This document shows positions 26,330 through 34,174 of a DNA stretch of 64,000 bases, piece by piece. Below the pieces are notes generated by a model. That model did not search any database and was not told the DNA's origin. It saw nothing but the letters and a program-made list of their open reading frames with translations. Position 1 is the stretch's first letter. Each line of letters starts with the position of its first letter. The DNA comes from Fibrobacter succinogenes. Lineage in GTDB: Bacteria; Fibrobacterota; Fibrobacteria; Fibrobacterales; Fibrobacteraceae. The stretch spans positions 1-64,000 of the forward strand of contig CACZAD010000029.1 in assembly GCA_902779055.1 (NCBI GenBank). Direction: 5' to 3'. A program made the translations under genes and the position numbers.

Positions 26330-28660
26330 ATGATTTTTACTGTTAAAAAGCGCGACGGCCGCGAGATGCCGTTCAACATCGAAAAGATTGCAGACGCTGT
26401 CATCAAGGCTTTTAGAGCCTCTGGCGAATTGGATGAACAGATCAAGGCCGCTCAAGCACAGATAAATTTGCTTGGTAACGACGACCTCCTTACAAACGTT
26501 GCTCTCAAGGTTGCTGCCGATGCAGTGGGTCACTTGGAAGCCGAAAACAAGACGAAGCCGGACATCGAAGAAATCCAGGACGCCGTCGAAAAGGCTTTGA
26601 CCGAAGGCGGTTACGGTGATACCGCCAAGAGCTATATCTTGTATCGTGCCGAACGTACCCGCGTGCGCGAAGTCAACACTCGCCTCATGCAGACGCTTCA
26701 CGACATCACGTTCAGCTCCGCCAAGGAATCCGACCTCAAGCGCGAAAACGCAAACATTGACGGCGATACCGCTATGGGCACTATGCTCAAGTACGGGAGC
26801 GAATCCGCTAAGCACTTCTACACGATGATGATGCTCAAGCCGGAACACAGCCGCGCCCACATGGATGGCGACATTCACATCCATGACCTTGACTTCTATT
26901 CTTTGACGATGACCTGCTGCCAGATTGACCTCATTAAGTTGTTCAAGAACGGCTTCAACACGGGTCACGGACATCTTCGCGAACCGAAGGACATTCGCAG
27001 CTACGCTGCTTTGGCCGCTATCGCCATTCAGAGTAACCAGAACGACCAGCATGGCGGTCAGTCTGTGCCGAACTTCGATTACGCCATGGCAAACGGCGTG
27101 CGCATCACGTACCGCAAGGCATACCTCTCCAATATCGTAAAGGCTTTGATCCTCTTTACGGGCAAGGAAGAAGAAGAACTCTTGCCGATCGTCAAGAAGC
27201 TCCACGCCGAAATGGCCGAAATGGGTATGGTCGCAACGCTCGTTCCGAACGAAAAGTTTGTCGATACCGAAGCTCACGAACTTTCCAAGTCTTTCGATGC
27301 CGAAATCGTGAAGAAGGCTCAGAGATTTGCCGAAAAGCAGGCCTACGAAGAAACCGACAAGGCTACTTTCCAGGCTATGGAAGCTTTTGTCCACAACTTG
27401 AACTCCATGCACAGCCGCGCCGGTGCCCAGACTCCGTTTAGCAGCATCAACTACGGTATGTGTACTGAACCGGAAGCCCGCATGGTCATGAAGAACTTGC
27501 TCCTCACGACCGAAGATGGCCTCGGCGGTGGTGAAACGGCTATCTTCCCGATCCAGATTTTCCGCGTCAAGGACGGCATCAACCTGAATCCGGGTGAACC
27601 GAACTATGACTTGTTCAAGCTCGCCTGCCGCGTGAGTGCAAAGCGCCTGTTCCCGAACTTCAGCTTCCAGGACGCTCCGTACAACTTGCAGTACTACAAG
27701 CCGGGTCATCCGGAAACCGAAATTTCGTACATGGGCTGCCGTACCCGCGTGATTGGCAACCATTACGACCCGAGCCGCGAAATCTCTTACGGTCGTGGCA
27801 ACTTGAGCTTTACCTCGATCAACCTCCCGCGTATCGCTATCAAGATGAAGTCTGTGGACTTGTTCTTCAAGGAACTCGACCGCATGATGCAACTCGTGAG
27901 CGATCAGCTCATGGAACGCTTTGCCGTGCAGAGCCGCCGCAAGGTCAAGAACTTCCCGTTCCTTATGGGACAGGGCGTGTGGATTGATTCCGACAAGCTT
28001 GGCTGGGAAGATACTGTGGGCGAAGTCATCAAGCACGGTACGCTCTCGATTGGCTTTATCGGCCTTGCCGAAACGTTGGTGATGCTTACGGGCAAGCACC
28101 ACGGCGAATCCGAAGCTTCCCAGGAACTCGGCCTCAAGATTATCGGCCACATGCGCGAATTCTGCGACAAGGAATCCGAACGCTTGGGTCTCAACTTCAG
28201 CTTGCTTGCTACGCCTGCTGAAGGTCTTTCGGGCCGCTTTGTGCGTATGGACAAGAAGAAGTTTGGCATTATCCCGGGCGTTACTGACCGCGATTACTAC
28301 ACCAACTCCTTCCACGTGCCGGTCTACTACAAGATTTCTGCTTTCAAGAAGCTCTCGCTCGAAGCTCCGTACCATGCGCTCACCAACGCTGGCCACATCA
28401 GCTACATCGAACTCGATGGTGACCCGACGCAGAACTTGGATGCATTCGAAAAGATCGTGAAGCATATGGCCAAGGTCGGTATCGGTTATGGTTCCATCAA
28501 CCATCCGGTGGACCGCGATCCGGTTTGCGGATTTGTGGGTGTGATTGGCGACGTTTGCCCGCGCTGCGGACGTAGCGAAGGCCACGCCATCTCTTGCGAA
28601 AAGCTCGAAGAACTTAGAAAGAAATTCCCGGGAATGCCCGCATTCAGAGGAATCAGGTAA
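26330..28660 (+). CDS. nrdD: Anaerobic (class III) ribonucleoside-triphosphate reductase
   Basis: A 776-residue enzyme. Residues 1-~95 form an ATP-cone (FTVKKRDGREMPFNIEKIAD) for allosteric control; the rest is the ten-stranded NrdD barrel with HIHDLDFY, GHGHLREP and the catalytic Cys region TYMGCRTRV-like (ISYMGCRTRVIGN). The C-terminal glycyl-radical segment reads DPVCGFVGVIGDVCPRCGRS, with CxxC zinc ligands and the radical Gly in CGFVG. It reduces NTPs to dNTPs without oxygen and needs NrdG. Two NrdR-like boxes precede it; a 48-codon NrdD-like ORF and nrdG follow. Confidence 0.95.
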   Translation: MIFTVKKRDGREMPFNIEKIADAVIKAFRASGELDEQIKAAQAQINLLGNDDLLTNVALKVAADAVGHLEAENKTKPDIEEIQDAVEKALTEGGYGDTAKSYILYRAERTRVREVNTRLMQTLHDITFSSAKESDLKRENANIDGDTAMGTMLKYGSESAKHFYTMMMLKPEHSRAHMDGDIHIHDLDFYSLTMTCCQIDLIKLFKNGFNTGHGHLREPKDIRSYAALAAIAIQSNQNDQHGGQSVPNFDYAMANGVRITYRKAYLSNIVKALILFTGKEEEELLPIVKKLHAEMAEMGMVATLVPNEKFVDTEAHELSKSFDAEIVKKAQRFAEKQAYEETDKATFQAMEAFVHNLNSMHSRAGAQTPFSSINYGMCTEPEARMVMKNLLLTTEDGLGGGETAIFPIQIFRVKDGINLNPGEPNYDLFKLACRVSAKRLFPNFSFQDAPYNLQYYKPGHPETEISYMGCRTRVIGNHYDPSREISYGRGNLSFTSINLPRIAIKMKSVDLFFKELDRMMQLVSDQLMERFAVQSRRKVKNFPFLMGQGVWIDSDKLGWEDTVGEVIKHGTLSIGFIGLAETLVMLTGKHHGESEASQELGLKIIGHMREFCDKESERLGLNFSLLATPAEGLSGRFVRMDKKKFGIIPGVTDRDYYTNSFHVPVYYKISAFKKLSLEAPYHALTNAGHISYIELDGDPTQNLDAFEKIVKHMAKVGIGYGSINHPVDRDPVCGFVGVIGDVCPRCGRSEGHAISCEKLEELRKKFPGMPAFRGIR

Positions 28661-28681
28661 ATGTTACAAGGAGTGCAAAAA

Positions 28682-28828
28682 ATGTCAGAAAAAGAACTCT
28701 CTCAGTATGGTGAAGGTGTCGGATTCGAACGCATCCGCCGCATCACGGGTTACCTCGTTGGTACAGTCGACCGCTTCAACAACGCCAAGCGCGCCGAAGT
28801 GAACGACCGCGTGAAGCATGGGGTGTAA
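28682..28828 (+). CDS. Small NrdD-associated protein (48 aa)
   Basis: The ATG at 28682 follows AAGGAG by eight bases. The 48-residue product contains GFERIRRITGYLVGTVDRFN followed by NAKRAEVNDRVKHGV. This is the short protein, often annotated as anaerobic ribonucleotide reductase, found between nrdD and nrdG in many anaerobes; it resembles the C-terminal RxxGYL segment of other NrdD proteins. It may be a detached C-terminal piece or spare part for the radical site, but its role is not established. Lies 21 bases after nrdD and 12 bases before nrdG. Confidence 0.8.
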   Translation: MSEKELSQYGEGVGFERIRRITGYLVGTVDRFNNAKRAEVNDRVKHGV

Positions 28829-28840
28829 TCGGCTTTTGCT

Positions 28841-29404
28841 ATGTCCGATTATCCTCCTTTAAAAATCGCCGGAATCGAGCCGGAATCGTTTGTTGACGGT
28901 CCCGGCATCCGCTTGACTGTGTTTACCCAGGGCTGTCATCACAACTGCCCGGGTTGCCAGAATCCGCAGACTCATGATTTTGAGGGCGGGCACTATATCG
29001 AGCGCGAAGCGATCCTGACGATGATCAAGGAAAATCCGCTGCTGGACGGCGTGACGTTTAGCGGTGGCGATCCGATGGACCAGGCGGCGGCACTCATTCC
29101 GCTTGCCCGCGAAATCAAGGAACGTGGCGAACTGAATCTCGTCATTTTCACGGGATATACGTACGAACAGCTGATGAAGCTTGCTCCGGAACATCCGGAA
29201 ATGTTTGAGCTTTTGACGTTTGCGGATATCCTGATTGACGGACCGTTTGTCATGGCGAAAAAATCCCTGGATATCAAGTTCAGAGGTTCTTGGAACCAGC
29301 GCATCATCGATGTGCAAAAGAGCCTTGTCGAAGGGCACGTGGTCATCCACCAGATTCAACTGGACGAGATGGCGGAACACCCTGACAGGGAATACAATAC
29401 GTAA
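28841..29404 (+). CDS. nrdG: Anaerobic ribonucleotide reductase activating protein
   Basis: A 187-residue radical SAM enzyme. FVDGPGIRLTVFTQGCHHNC leads into the iron-sulfur site CxxxCxxC (Cys32, Cys36, Cys39), followed by GVTFSGGDPMDQA, the SAM-binding GGE-like motif. It uses SAM and an electron donor to generate the glycyl radical on NrdD. Final gene of the nrd operon, closed by a strong terminator at 29437. Confidence 0.95.
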   Translation: MSDYPPLKIAGIEPESFVDGPGIRLTVFTQGCHHNCPGCQNPQTHDFEGGHYIEREAILTMIKENPLLDGVTFSGGDPMDQAAALIPLAREIKERGELNLVIFTGYTYEQLMKLAPEHPEMFELLTFADILIDGPFVMAKKSLDIKFRGSWNQRIIDVQKSLVEGHVVIHQIQLDEMAEHPDREYNT

Positions 29405-29436
29405 GTGCGGTAAATGCCCGCGCGAATCGTGAATGC

Positions 29437-29465
29437 AAAAAGGACGAGTTGAACTCGTCCTTTTG
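29437..29465 (+). terminator. Terminator of the nrd operon (works both ways)
   Basis: AAAAGGACGAGTT / GAACTCGTCCTTTT perfect inverted repeat of 13-14 bp. The T run serves nrdG and the A run serves the convergent remnant gene. Confidence 0.8.
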
Positions 29466-29467
29466 TG

Positions 29468-29755
29468 TTATGCGATAATTTGGTCTTTGGTCAGATTGAA
29501 TCTGAGGATTAGTGTTTCCAAAGGGACCCCATCTTTGAAAAGGGCCCTAGCTGTTTCTAGCTTTTCGGCTTCGGCCTTGTTGAGCTCGTCACGTACCTTT
29601 TGTGTTTCTGCATGGGCATCGGCAAGTCTTTTACGGAATACATCGCCGACACTCACAAAACCATATTTCTGTCCAATGCTAACGAATGCCATTTCTAACT
29701 CCTTGAGTTGTTCTTCTGTGAGGTACTTTAAAGCTACATTCGTTATGGAAAATAA
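29468..29755 (-). pseudogene. C-terminal remnant of an Rpn / PD-(D/E)XK transposase-like nuclease
   Basis: The minus frame can be read from just after a TGA near 29758: LFSITNVALKYLTEEQLKEL, then FVSIGQKYGFVSVGDVFRKR, a charged coiled coil and ARALFKDGVPLETLILRFNL ending TKDQIIA. This matches the C-terminal part of Rpn-type (PDDEXK_2) proteins, about 95 of ~290 residues; the nuclease core is absent. A 74-residue ORF from ATG 29692 remains. Probably a decayed mobile or toxin-like nuclease gene rather than a working small protein. Confidence 0.5.
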
Positions 29756-29779
29756 TCAAGTAGGCCTATTGTTGGGCTT

Positions 29780-29792
29780 GGGGGGGGGGGGG
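29780..29792. repeat. Homopolymer tract of 13 G
   Basis: Thirteen consecutive G bases between the nuclease remnant and the HARE-HTH gene. On the plus strand it lies in a short frame starting ATGGAAAATAATCAAG; on the minus strand it lies just upstream of the remnant's reading frame. Such tracts can slip in replication and also often mark sequencing error. Confidence 0.8.
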
Positions 29793-29916
29793 CTGATGAT
29801 TAGGAAAAAACGATGGAATTTGTGTCTTTGATACAATGTCGAAGGATTTTTCCGGAACAGACCTTTATATCGAGGATGAGGAATAATCTATATTACAAGT
29901 AATAAAGGAGCCCGTT

Positions 29917-30873
29917 ATGACATATACATTTTTGAAGCTTGCTGAAGAAGTTCTTGAAGAAGCCAAAAAGCGCGAGAACATCCAAGCACTTTCCCATGTG
30001 GAAATATGGGAAAAAGCTGAAAAATATGGAATTCAAAACAAGTGTAGTTCCTCTGGTAAAACGCCTTGGCAATCCATCTGCGCTCAAATATATGTGGATA
30101 TGAAGGATAACGCTAAAACTATTTTTGCAAAAATTGGTACGCGGCCTGTGCGTTTTGCTCTTAAGAAATATGTTGAAAATGGTGTAAAGATTACTGACAT
30201 AGAACAAAAAATAAAACAGCCTAAGACAATATTTTCGGAACGGGATTTACATCCGCTTTTGACGAAGTTTGTTTATTCGAATTCGCATTTTCATTGTTAT
30301 GCAAAGACTATTTATCATGAGACTTCAGCCAAACATAAGATTGGGCGAAATCATTGGTTGCATCCGGATTTGATGGCCGTCTATTTCCCGTTTGATTCGT
30401 ATCAAACAGGAACACTAGATATAATTAAGTCTTTTTATGAGTCGAAAATGAAATTGTTCTCATTTGAGATGAAAAAAGAAATCACTAGCTCGACTCTTCG
30501 TGAGTATTATTTCCAAGCGGTTTCTAATTCTAGTTGGGCTAACGAAGGCTATTTGGTCGCTTTGAAATTTGATCAAGATGATGATTTTCATGAAGAAATG
30601 CAACGCCTTAACAATTCTTTCGGCATAGGCTTTATCCAACTCGACGCAACGAATGTGGAACAAAGTAGTGTTCTAATTCCTGCTAAAATCCATGAACAAA
30701 TTGATTGGGATTCTCTTGATCGTCTTATTGAGGAAAATCCTGATGTCAAGAATTTCGTCGACTCCATTAATGGGGATGTTCTGCTTCAAAAGGTAAAGAA
30801 TAAGAACGAATATGATGAAATCTTCGATAACTCCAAGATGGAAAAGTGGATTAAGGACAAGGGAATTGAATAG
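29917..30873 (+). CDS. HARE-HTH domain protein (COG2958-like)
   Basis: A 318-residue protein. Residues 1-~90 form a HARE-HTH winged helix: TFLKLAEEVLEEAKK, ALSHVEIWEKAEKYG, SSSGKTPWQSICAQIYVDMK, IGTRPVRFALKK. The family is known from restriction-linked proteins, ASXL and RNA polymerase delta. The C-terminal ~200 residues (HPLLTKFVYSNSHFHCYAKT, HPDLMAVYFPF, LFSFEMKKEITSSTLREYYF, GFIQLDATN) resemble a COG2958-type nuclease-like fold, with the E and K of FEMKKE reminiscent of PD-(D/E)XK. Ribosome site AAGGAG before ATG 29917. The gene is markedly AT-rich, with no partner methylase seen. A DNA-modification-sensing or defence role is plausible, not shown. Confidence 0.65.
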   Translation: MTYTFLKLAEEVLEEAKKRENIQALSHVEIWEKAEKYGIQNKCSSSGKTPWQSICAQIYVDMKDNAKTIFAKIGTRPVRFALKKYVENGVKITDIEQKIKQPKTIFSERDLHPLLTKFVYSNSHFHCYAKTIYHETSAKHKIGRNHWLHPDLMAVYFPFDSYQTGTLDIIKSFYESKMKLFSFEMKKEITSSTLREYYFQAVSNSSWANEGYLVALKFDQDDDFHEEMQRLNNSFGIGFIQLDATNVEQSSVLIPAKIHEQIDWDSLDRLIEENPDVKNFVDSINGDVLLQKVKNKNEYDEIFDNSKMEKWIKDKGIE

Positions 30874-31086
30874 CGACTATTGTCTGACAAAAGTTAATTA
30901 GCTATATTTGTTAATAACAATTCCCACCGCGCCTCTTAACAATGCGTACCACGGTGGGACTTCGCATTTTTAGGCGTTGTCTTTGGTTTTGCGGTCGAAA
31001 TTTTCGATTGCAAATTCTCTACCATGCTGGTGGAGTTTTCGGTATGGTGCGAATGTAAAATTGCTCGGCAAAAATGTACAACCCTC

Positions 31087-31115
31087 TTGACGATAGTTTT
31101 CCGATAGTCTATATT
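31087..31115 (+). promoter_or_regulatory. Sigma70-type promoter of the GNAT-like gene
   Basis: TTGACG (31087-31092), exactly 17 bases, then TATATT (31110-31115). Near-ideal for a housekeeping promoter. It lies in the 325-base gap 30874-31198, which otherwise holds a CCCACCG/CGGTGGG hairpin at 30923-30959 and an AT-rich leader. Confidence 0.65.
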
Positions 31116-31159
31116 TAGTGTACGGATGAGCAAATGTGTTGCTCTATAAACAACAAAAG

Positions 31160-31187
31160 CCCCGCTGTTTTCAGCATGTCTGCGGGG
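31160..31187 (+). promoter_or_regulatory. Leader hairpin overlapping the ribosome site
   Basis: CCCCGC (31160-31165) can pair with GCGGGG (31182-31187). The right arm includes the first G bases of the Shine-Dalgarno GGGGAGGAG at 31184-31192, seven bases before the start codon at 31199, so folding could reduce translation. Confidence 0.4.
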
Positions 31188-31198
31188 AGGAGTTAAAA

Positions 31199-31756
31199 AT
31201 GAAGAATGATGTGAAGAATGGTGGCGTCGGCATTTGGCTTGATGAAATTGTTCCTTGTCTCAAGGATACCGAAACTGGCGAAATCAAGGAAACGGTTGTA
31301 TTTAAAATCGAAAGTCGTTCATTCCTGAAAAAATTCAACGAAAAGAACGGTTGGGGAATCAATTGGATTGAAATTCCCGATAATGTTGAGGTCTTTGCTT
31401 TAGCGCTAAAGGAAAATAACGAAATTCAGGGTCTTATCGGAGTAAAAAATGACAAGAATTCCGTGGCTGCATTTATCCATTGGGCTTGTACTGCTCCTCG
31501 TAATAATAAGCGATTGTGTGGATCGCAAAAATACATTGGGGTAGGAGGACATCTATTTGCTATTGCTGCTGATAAATCAATTCAGTGGGGATATCAAGGC
31601 GCAATTCACGGCTTTGCCCTTAACAGAGAGCTACTTAATCACTATATTGAAGTATTAGGAGCCATATTTTTAGGGGCTTTGCACGAATACCAATTTTTCG
31701 TGAACGAAAACGCGGCTAAACATCTTTTGGAGACTTACACCTATGAATGGAACTAA
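31199..31756 (+). CDS. GNAT-like protein, first gene of an overlapping pair
   Basis: A 185-residue soluble protein. ATG 31199 is chosen because of the strong GGAGGAG site; an upstream start at 31136 has none. The sequence has an acetyltransferase-like layout (FALALKENNEIQGLIGVKND, then AAFIHWACTAPRNN, YIGVGGHLFAIAADKSIQWG, GAIHGFALNRELLNHYIEVL) with Q/R-x-x-G-x-G/A-like GVGGHLF for acetyl-CoA. Family assignment is tentative. It overlaps the next ORF by 14 bases, an arrangement typical of coupled pairs such as toxin-antitoxin modules. Low GC, like the HARE-HTH gene. Confidence 0.6.
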   Translation: MKNDVKNGGVGIWLDEIVPCLKDTETGEIKETVVFKIESRSFLKKFNEKNGWGINWIEIPDNVEVFALALKENNEIQGLIGVKNDKNSVAAFIHWACTAPRNNKRLCGSQKYIGVGGHLFAIAADKSIQWGYQGAIHGFALNRELLNHYIEVLGAIFLGALHEYQFFVNENAAKHLLETYTYEWN

Positions 31757-31928
31757 AGGGCCTGTCATTCTGGCGGAATCTATGGAGGCATATAGGGCCA
31801 CTCCTGATCCGTACAAAGATGCTCCTTCAATGCATGTGAACTTGTTGGAGTTGTCTCGTTACGCAGAAAGAATTGGAAAGCCGATGTGCGAATTGACAAA
31901 GGAAGAAATAGATCAATTCCGTTTGTGA
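31743..31928 (+). CDS. Small partner protein (61 aa) overlapping the GNAT-like gene
   Basis: ATG 31743 lies inside the end of the GNAT-like gene (+1 frame), with TGGAG upstream. The product reads MNGTKGPVILAESMEAYRAT, PDPYKDAPSMHVNLLELSRY, then AERIGKPMCELTKEEIDQFRL. The block NLxELSRYAxxxGKxxxELTKEEIxxF looks like a small helical binding domain. Similar short proteins seem to accompany GNAT-like genes in other gut bacteria (recollection, not checked). Antitoxin or recruitment partner is inference. Confidence 0.6.
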   Translation: MNGTKGPVILAESMEAYRATPDPYKDAPSMHVNLLELSRYAERIGKPMCELTKEEIDQFRL

Positions 31929-31967
31929 TTTATCTCGTCATCCCTCTTTCTTGATTATATTTATCAT

Positions 31968-33005
31968 ATGGTTATGAATATGTTTGGGAAGATTGTTTTG
32001 ACGGCTACAGTTGTAGCAACTTCTGCCTTTGCGGCGGGCAAGGTGGCTTGCGTTGGTAATAGCATCACGTACGGTTACGGGATTGAATCTTGGCCCGACC
32101 AGACGAGTTATCCGCATCATTTGCAGGGGATGCTTCGCGAAAATGCGCCGAGCGATACGGTCGAGAATTTTGGCGTGAGCGGGCTTACGGTTCGTAAGGA
32201 CGATCAGGCTTCGTACTGGAAGGGTTACCGCTTTGCGCCGGCGATTGAATTTGCGGCGGATACGGTCATCATCGAGCTGGGTACGAATGATTCGAAATCG
32301 TACACGACCTGGAATACTCCGGCGCAGGATGCGGCGGTGGATTCTGCAATCACGGCGGATTTTGAAGCGCTGATTGATACGTTTCAGGTGAAGTCTAAAC
32401 CGCACGTCTTTATTTGCTTGGCGCCTTACGTGAACAACGTCGAATGGAATATCCTCGATACGGCGGTCGTGAAGCGTGTGAACCCGGCGATTTTGCAGGC
32501 TGGGCTTGATAAGGGCGTGAACGTCATCGACTTGCATTCTCGTTTTAGCGCACTTGAAAATCCGAGCTGGTACTTGGACGATATGGTGCATCCGAGCGTC
32601 GAGGGCGCAAAGCACTTGGCCGAAATTGTGTATGCCCATTTGCAGATGGATACTTTGCATGTAACGCAGGACGGCTCAACGCTCAAGGCTCCGAAGGGCT
32701 TTGGTTACCAGTGGTACAAGGACGGAAAACTCCTCGAAGGCGAAACTCGTGAAACGCTTGAGGTCAAGGGTGAGGGCGAATATAAGGTCTCTGTGAAAGT
32801 GGACGAAAAGATGCTTTCGCGGATTGTGACTGCACCGTTGAAAGTTGAAAAGACGACCGCCTTGAAGCCGGGGGTTCGTGAAATGGCTCGCGAAAATTCG
32901 GCGGGAGCCGCGAACTTGGCAAAATCGGTGAGACGCTTTGACGCTCAAGGCCGTGCTCTGAATGCTCACGGACCGTCGCATCAAAAGGTCTATAGAAAAC
33001 GCTAA
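31968..33005 (+). CDS. Secreted SGNH/GDSL hydrolase (carbohydrate esterase-like)
   Basis: A 345-residue protein with a signal peptide (residues 1-23, SAFAAGKV). The SGNH blocks are GNSITYG (Ser nucleophile), NFGVSGLT (Gly), IIELGTNDSK (Asn) and DDMVHPS (Asp/His of the triad). After residue ~225 a small Ig-like domain follows (GYQWYKDGKLLEGETRETLE) and then a Ala/Arg-rich end. Such enzymes remove acetyl or other ester groups from plant polysaccharides; for a fibre degrader a xylan or pectin esterase is likely but unproven. The C-terminus (VRRFDAQGRALN) is reminiscent of a sorting tail. Confidence 0.85.
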   Translation: MVMNMFGKIVLTATVVATSAFAAGKVACVGNSITYGYGIESWPDQTSYPHHLQGMLRENAPSDTVENFGVSGLTVRKDDQASYWKGYRFAPAIEFAADTVIIELGTNDSKSYTTWNTPAQDAAVDSAITADFEALIDTFQVKSKPHVFICLAPYVNNVEWNILDTAVVKRVNPAILQAGLDKGVNVIDLHSRFSALENPSWYLDDMVHPSVEGAKHLAEIVYAHLQMDTLHVTQDGSTLKAPKGFGYQWYKDGKLLEGETRETLEVKGEGEYKVSVKVDEKMLSRIVTAPLKVEKTTALKPGVREMARENSAGAANLAKSVRRFDAQGRALNAHGPSHQKVYRKR

Positions 33006-33013
33006 AGCTGAAA

Positions 33014-33037
33014 AGGGAACGACCGGAGTCGTTCCCT
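33014..33037 (+). terminator. Terminator-like hairpin after the GDSL gene
   Basis: AGGGAACGAC / GTCGTTCCCT perfect 10-bp stem with CGGA loop, nine bases after the stop. The following T run is weak. Confidence 0.5.
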
Positions 33038-33279
33038 GTATGTTTGAGAGATGGATCTGTTCTTATAGCATCGTTAGAGCTTGTTTTTGGTGTGGGGCTT
33101 TCATAGCTCAATCCGATGCTAGAGCAAACTTCCTTTTTCTATAAAGATAGATGTGTGTGACCTGAATGTCGAGGGAAAACAGGTGCTGCGGGAACAAAGC
33201 GTCCTCGGCAGACAACGATTTTCAGGCTGTTTTTGAGGCCTTTTTACCGAAAATCGGCTTTACAATATATTTTTAGAGT

Positions 33280-34167
33280 ATGAAATCCTGTGCGGAAAAA
33301 TTGCAGTCTGAAGAGCGTCTCGGTTCTATCCCTCCGAAGCGTATGTCGGTTTTTGATTTTGAAGATTACCGCGCCTATTTGCGGCACTATTTTGAGTGTG
33401 CGCAAGCCTTGAACCGTCGTTATTCGCTGCGGAGTTTCTCGGACAGGCTTGGATTTTCGTCCAAGGATTTTATTTCGCGCGTGATGAAGGGCGAAAAAAG
33501 CCTCACTCCGGCAAGCATTGCAAAGATTGTCGGTGGCTTGCAATTTGATGAAAACGAGGCTGCGTATTTCGAAGCGATGGTGCTGTTTTGCCAGGCGTCC
33601 AACGGCGATGAGCGTGAAAACTACAAGAAGCGCATGGAAGAAATCACGGCGACCTACCGCTTCACGCAGCAGATGCTTTTGACTCGTGCGTATCAGTATG
33701 AGGTTTATTCGCACTGGTACTATACCGCCATTCGTTCGCTTATCGGGATGCACGGCTTTGACGGCGACTACGATGCTCTTGGGGCGCGCCTGATGCCGCC
33801 GATTTCGGGCGAGCAGGTAAGGCAAGGGGTGGATTTGCTGGAACGCGTCGGGCTAATCAAGAAAGACGCCAAGGGAAACTGGATTTTGAACAATCCTGCG
33901 ATTAGCACTGGCGACAAGGTCATCCAGCAGGCGTTTATCAATTATCACAAGGAATTTATTGATTTGGCGAAGGAGTCCGTTACCAATGTTCCTTCGACAG
34001 AAAGGAACGTGAGCAGTGTGACTCTTGGTATTTCGGAGGCTTCTTACAAGAAGATTGTCAAGTGCATCAATGAGTTCCGCAAAAAAATTTCTATGATTGC
34101 AAATGAGGACGAAGAGGGCGGACGAGTATTCCAGATGAATGTTCAAATATTCCCATTGTCCAAGTGA
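33280..34167 (+). CDS. TIGR02147 family regulator-like protein
   Basis: A 295-residue protein of the TIGR02147 family, known mainly from Fibrobacter and Bdellovibrio-like bacteria. It contains FDFEDYRAYLRHYFECAQAL, SLRSFSDRLGFSSKDFISRV (helix-turn-helix-like), LTPASIAKIVGGLQFDENEA, YSHWYYTAIRSLIGM and the conserved end NVSSVTLGISEASYKKIVKC. The family is thought to regulate transcription, but this is not well tested. ATG 33280 is the longest start; ATG 33343 (MSVFDFEDYRAYL) fits the family N-terminus better. Seven bases before the LamG lipoprotein gene, which it may control. Confidence 0.85.
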   Translation: MKSCAEKLQSEERLGSIPPKRMSVFDFEDYRAYLRHYFECAQALNRRYSLRSFSDRLGFSSKDFISRVMKGEKSLTPASIAKIVGGLQFDENEAAYFEAMVLFCQASNGDERENYKKRMEEITATYRFTQQMLLTRAYQYEVYSHWYYTAIRSLIGMHGFDGDYDALGARLMPPISGEQVRQGVDLLERVGLIKKDAKGNWILNNPAISTGDKVIQQAFINYHKEFIDLAKESVTNVPSTERNVSSVTLGISEASYKKIVKCINEFRKKISMIANEDEEGGRVFQMNVQIFPLSK

Positions 34168-34174
34168 GGCAACG

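Noticed and set aside
26231..28585. 784-codon open frame on the minus strand opposite nrdD
   Set aside because: The plus strand is clearly NrdD with full family motifs; the antisense frame is rich in His/Val/Phe from complementing biased codons and matches nothing.
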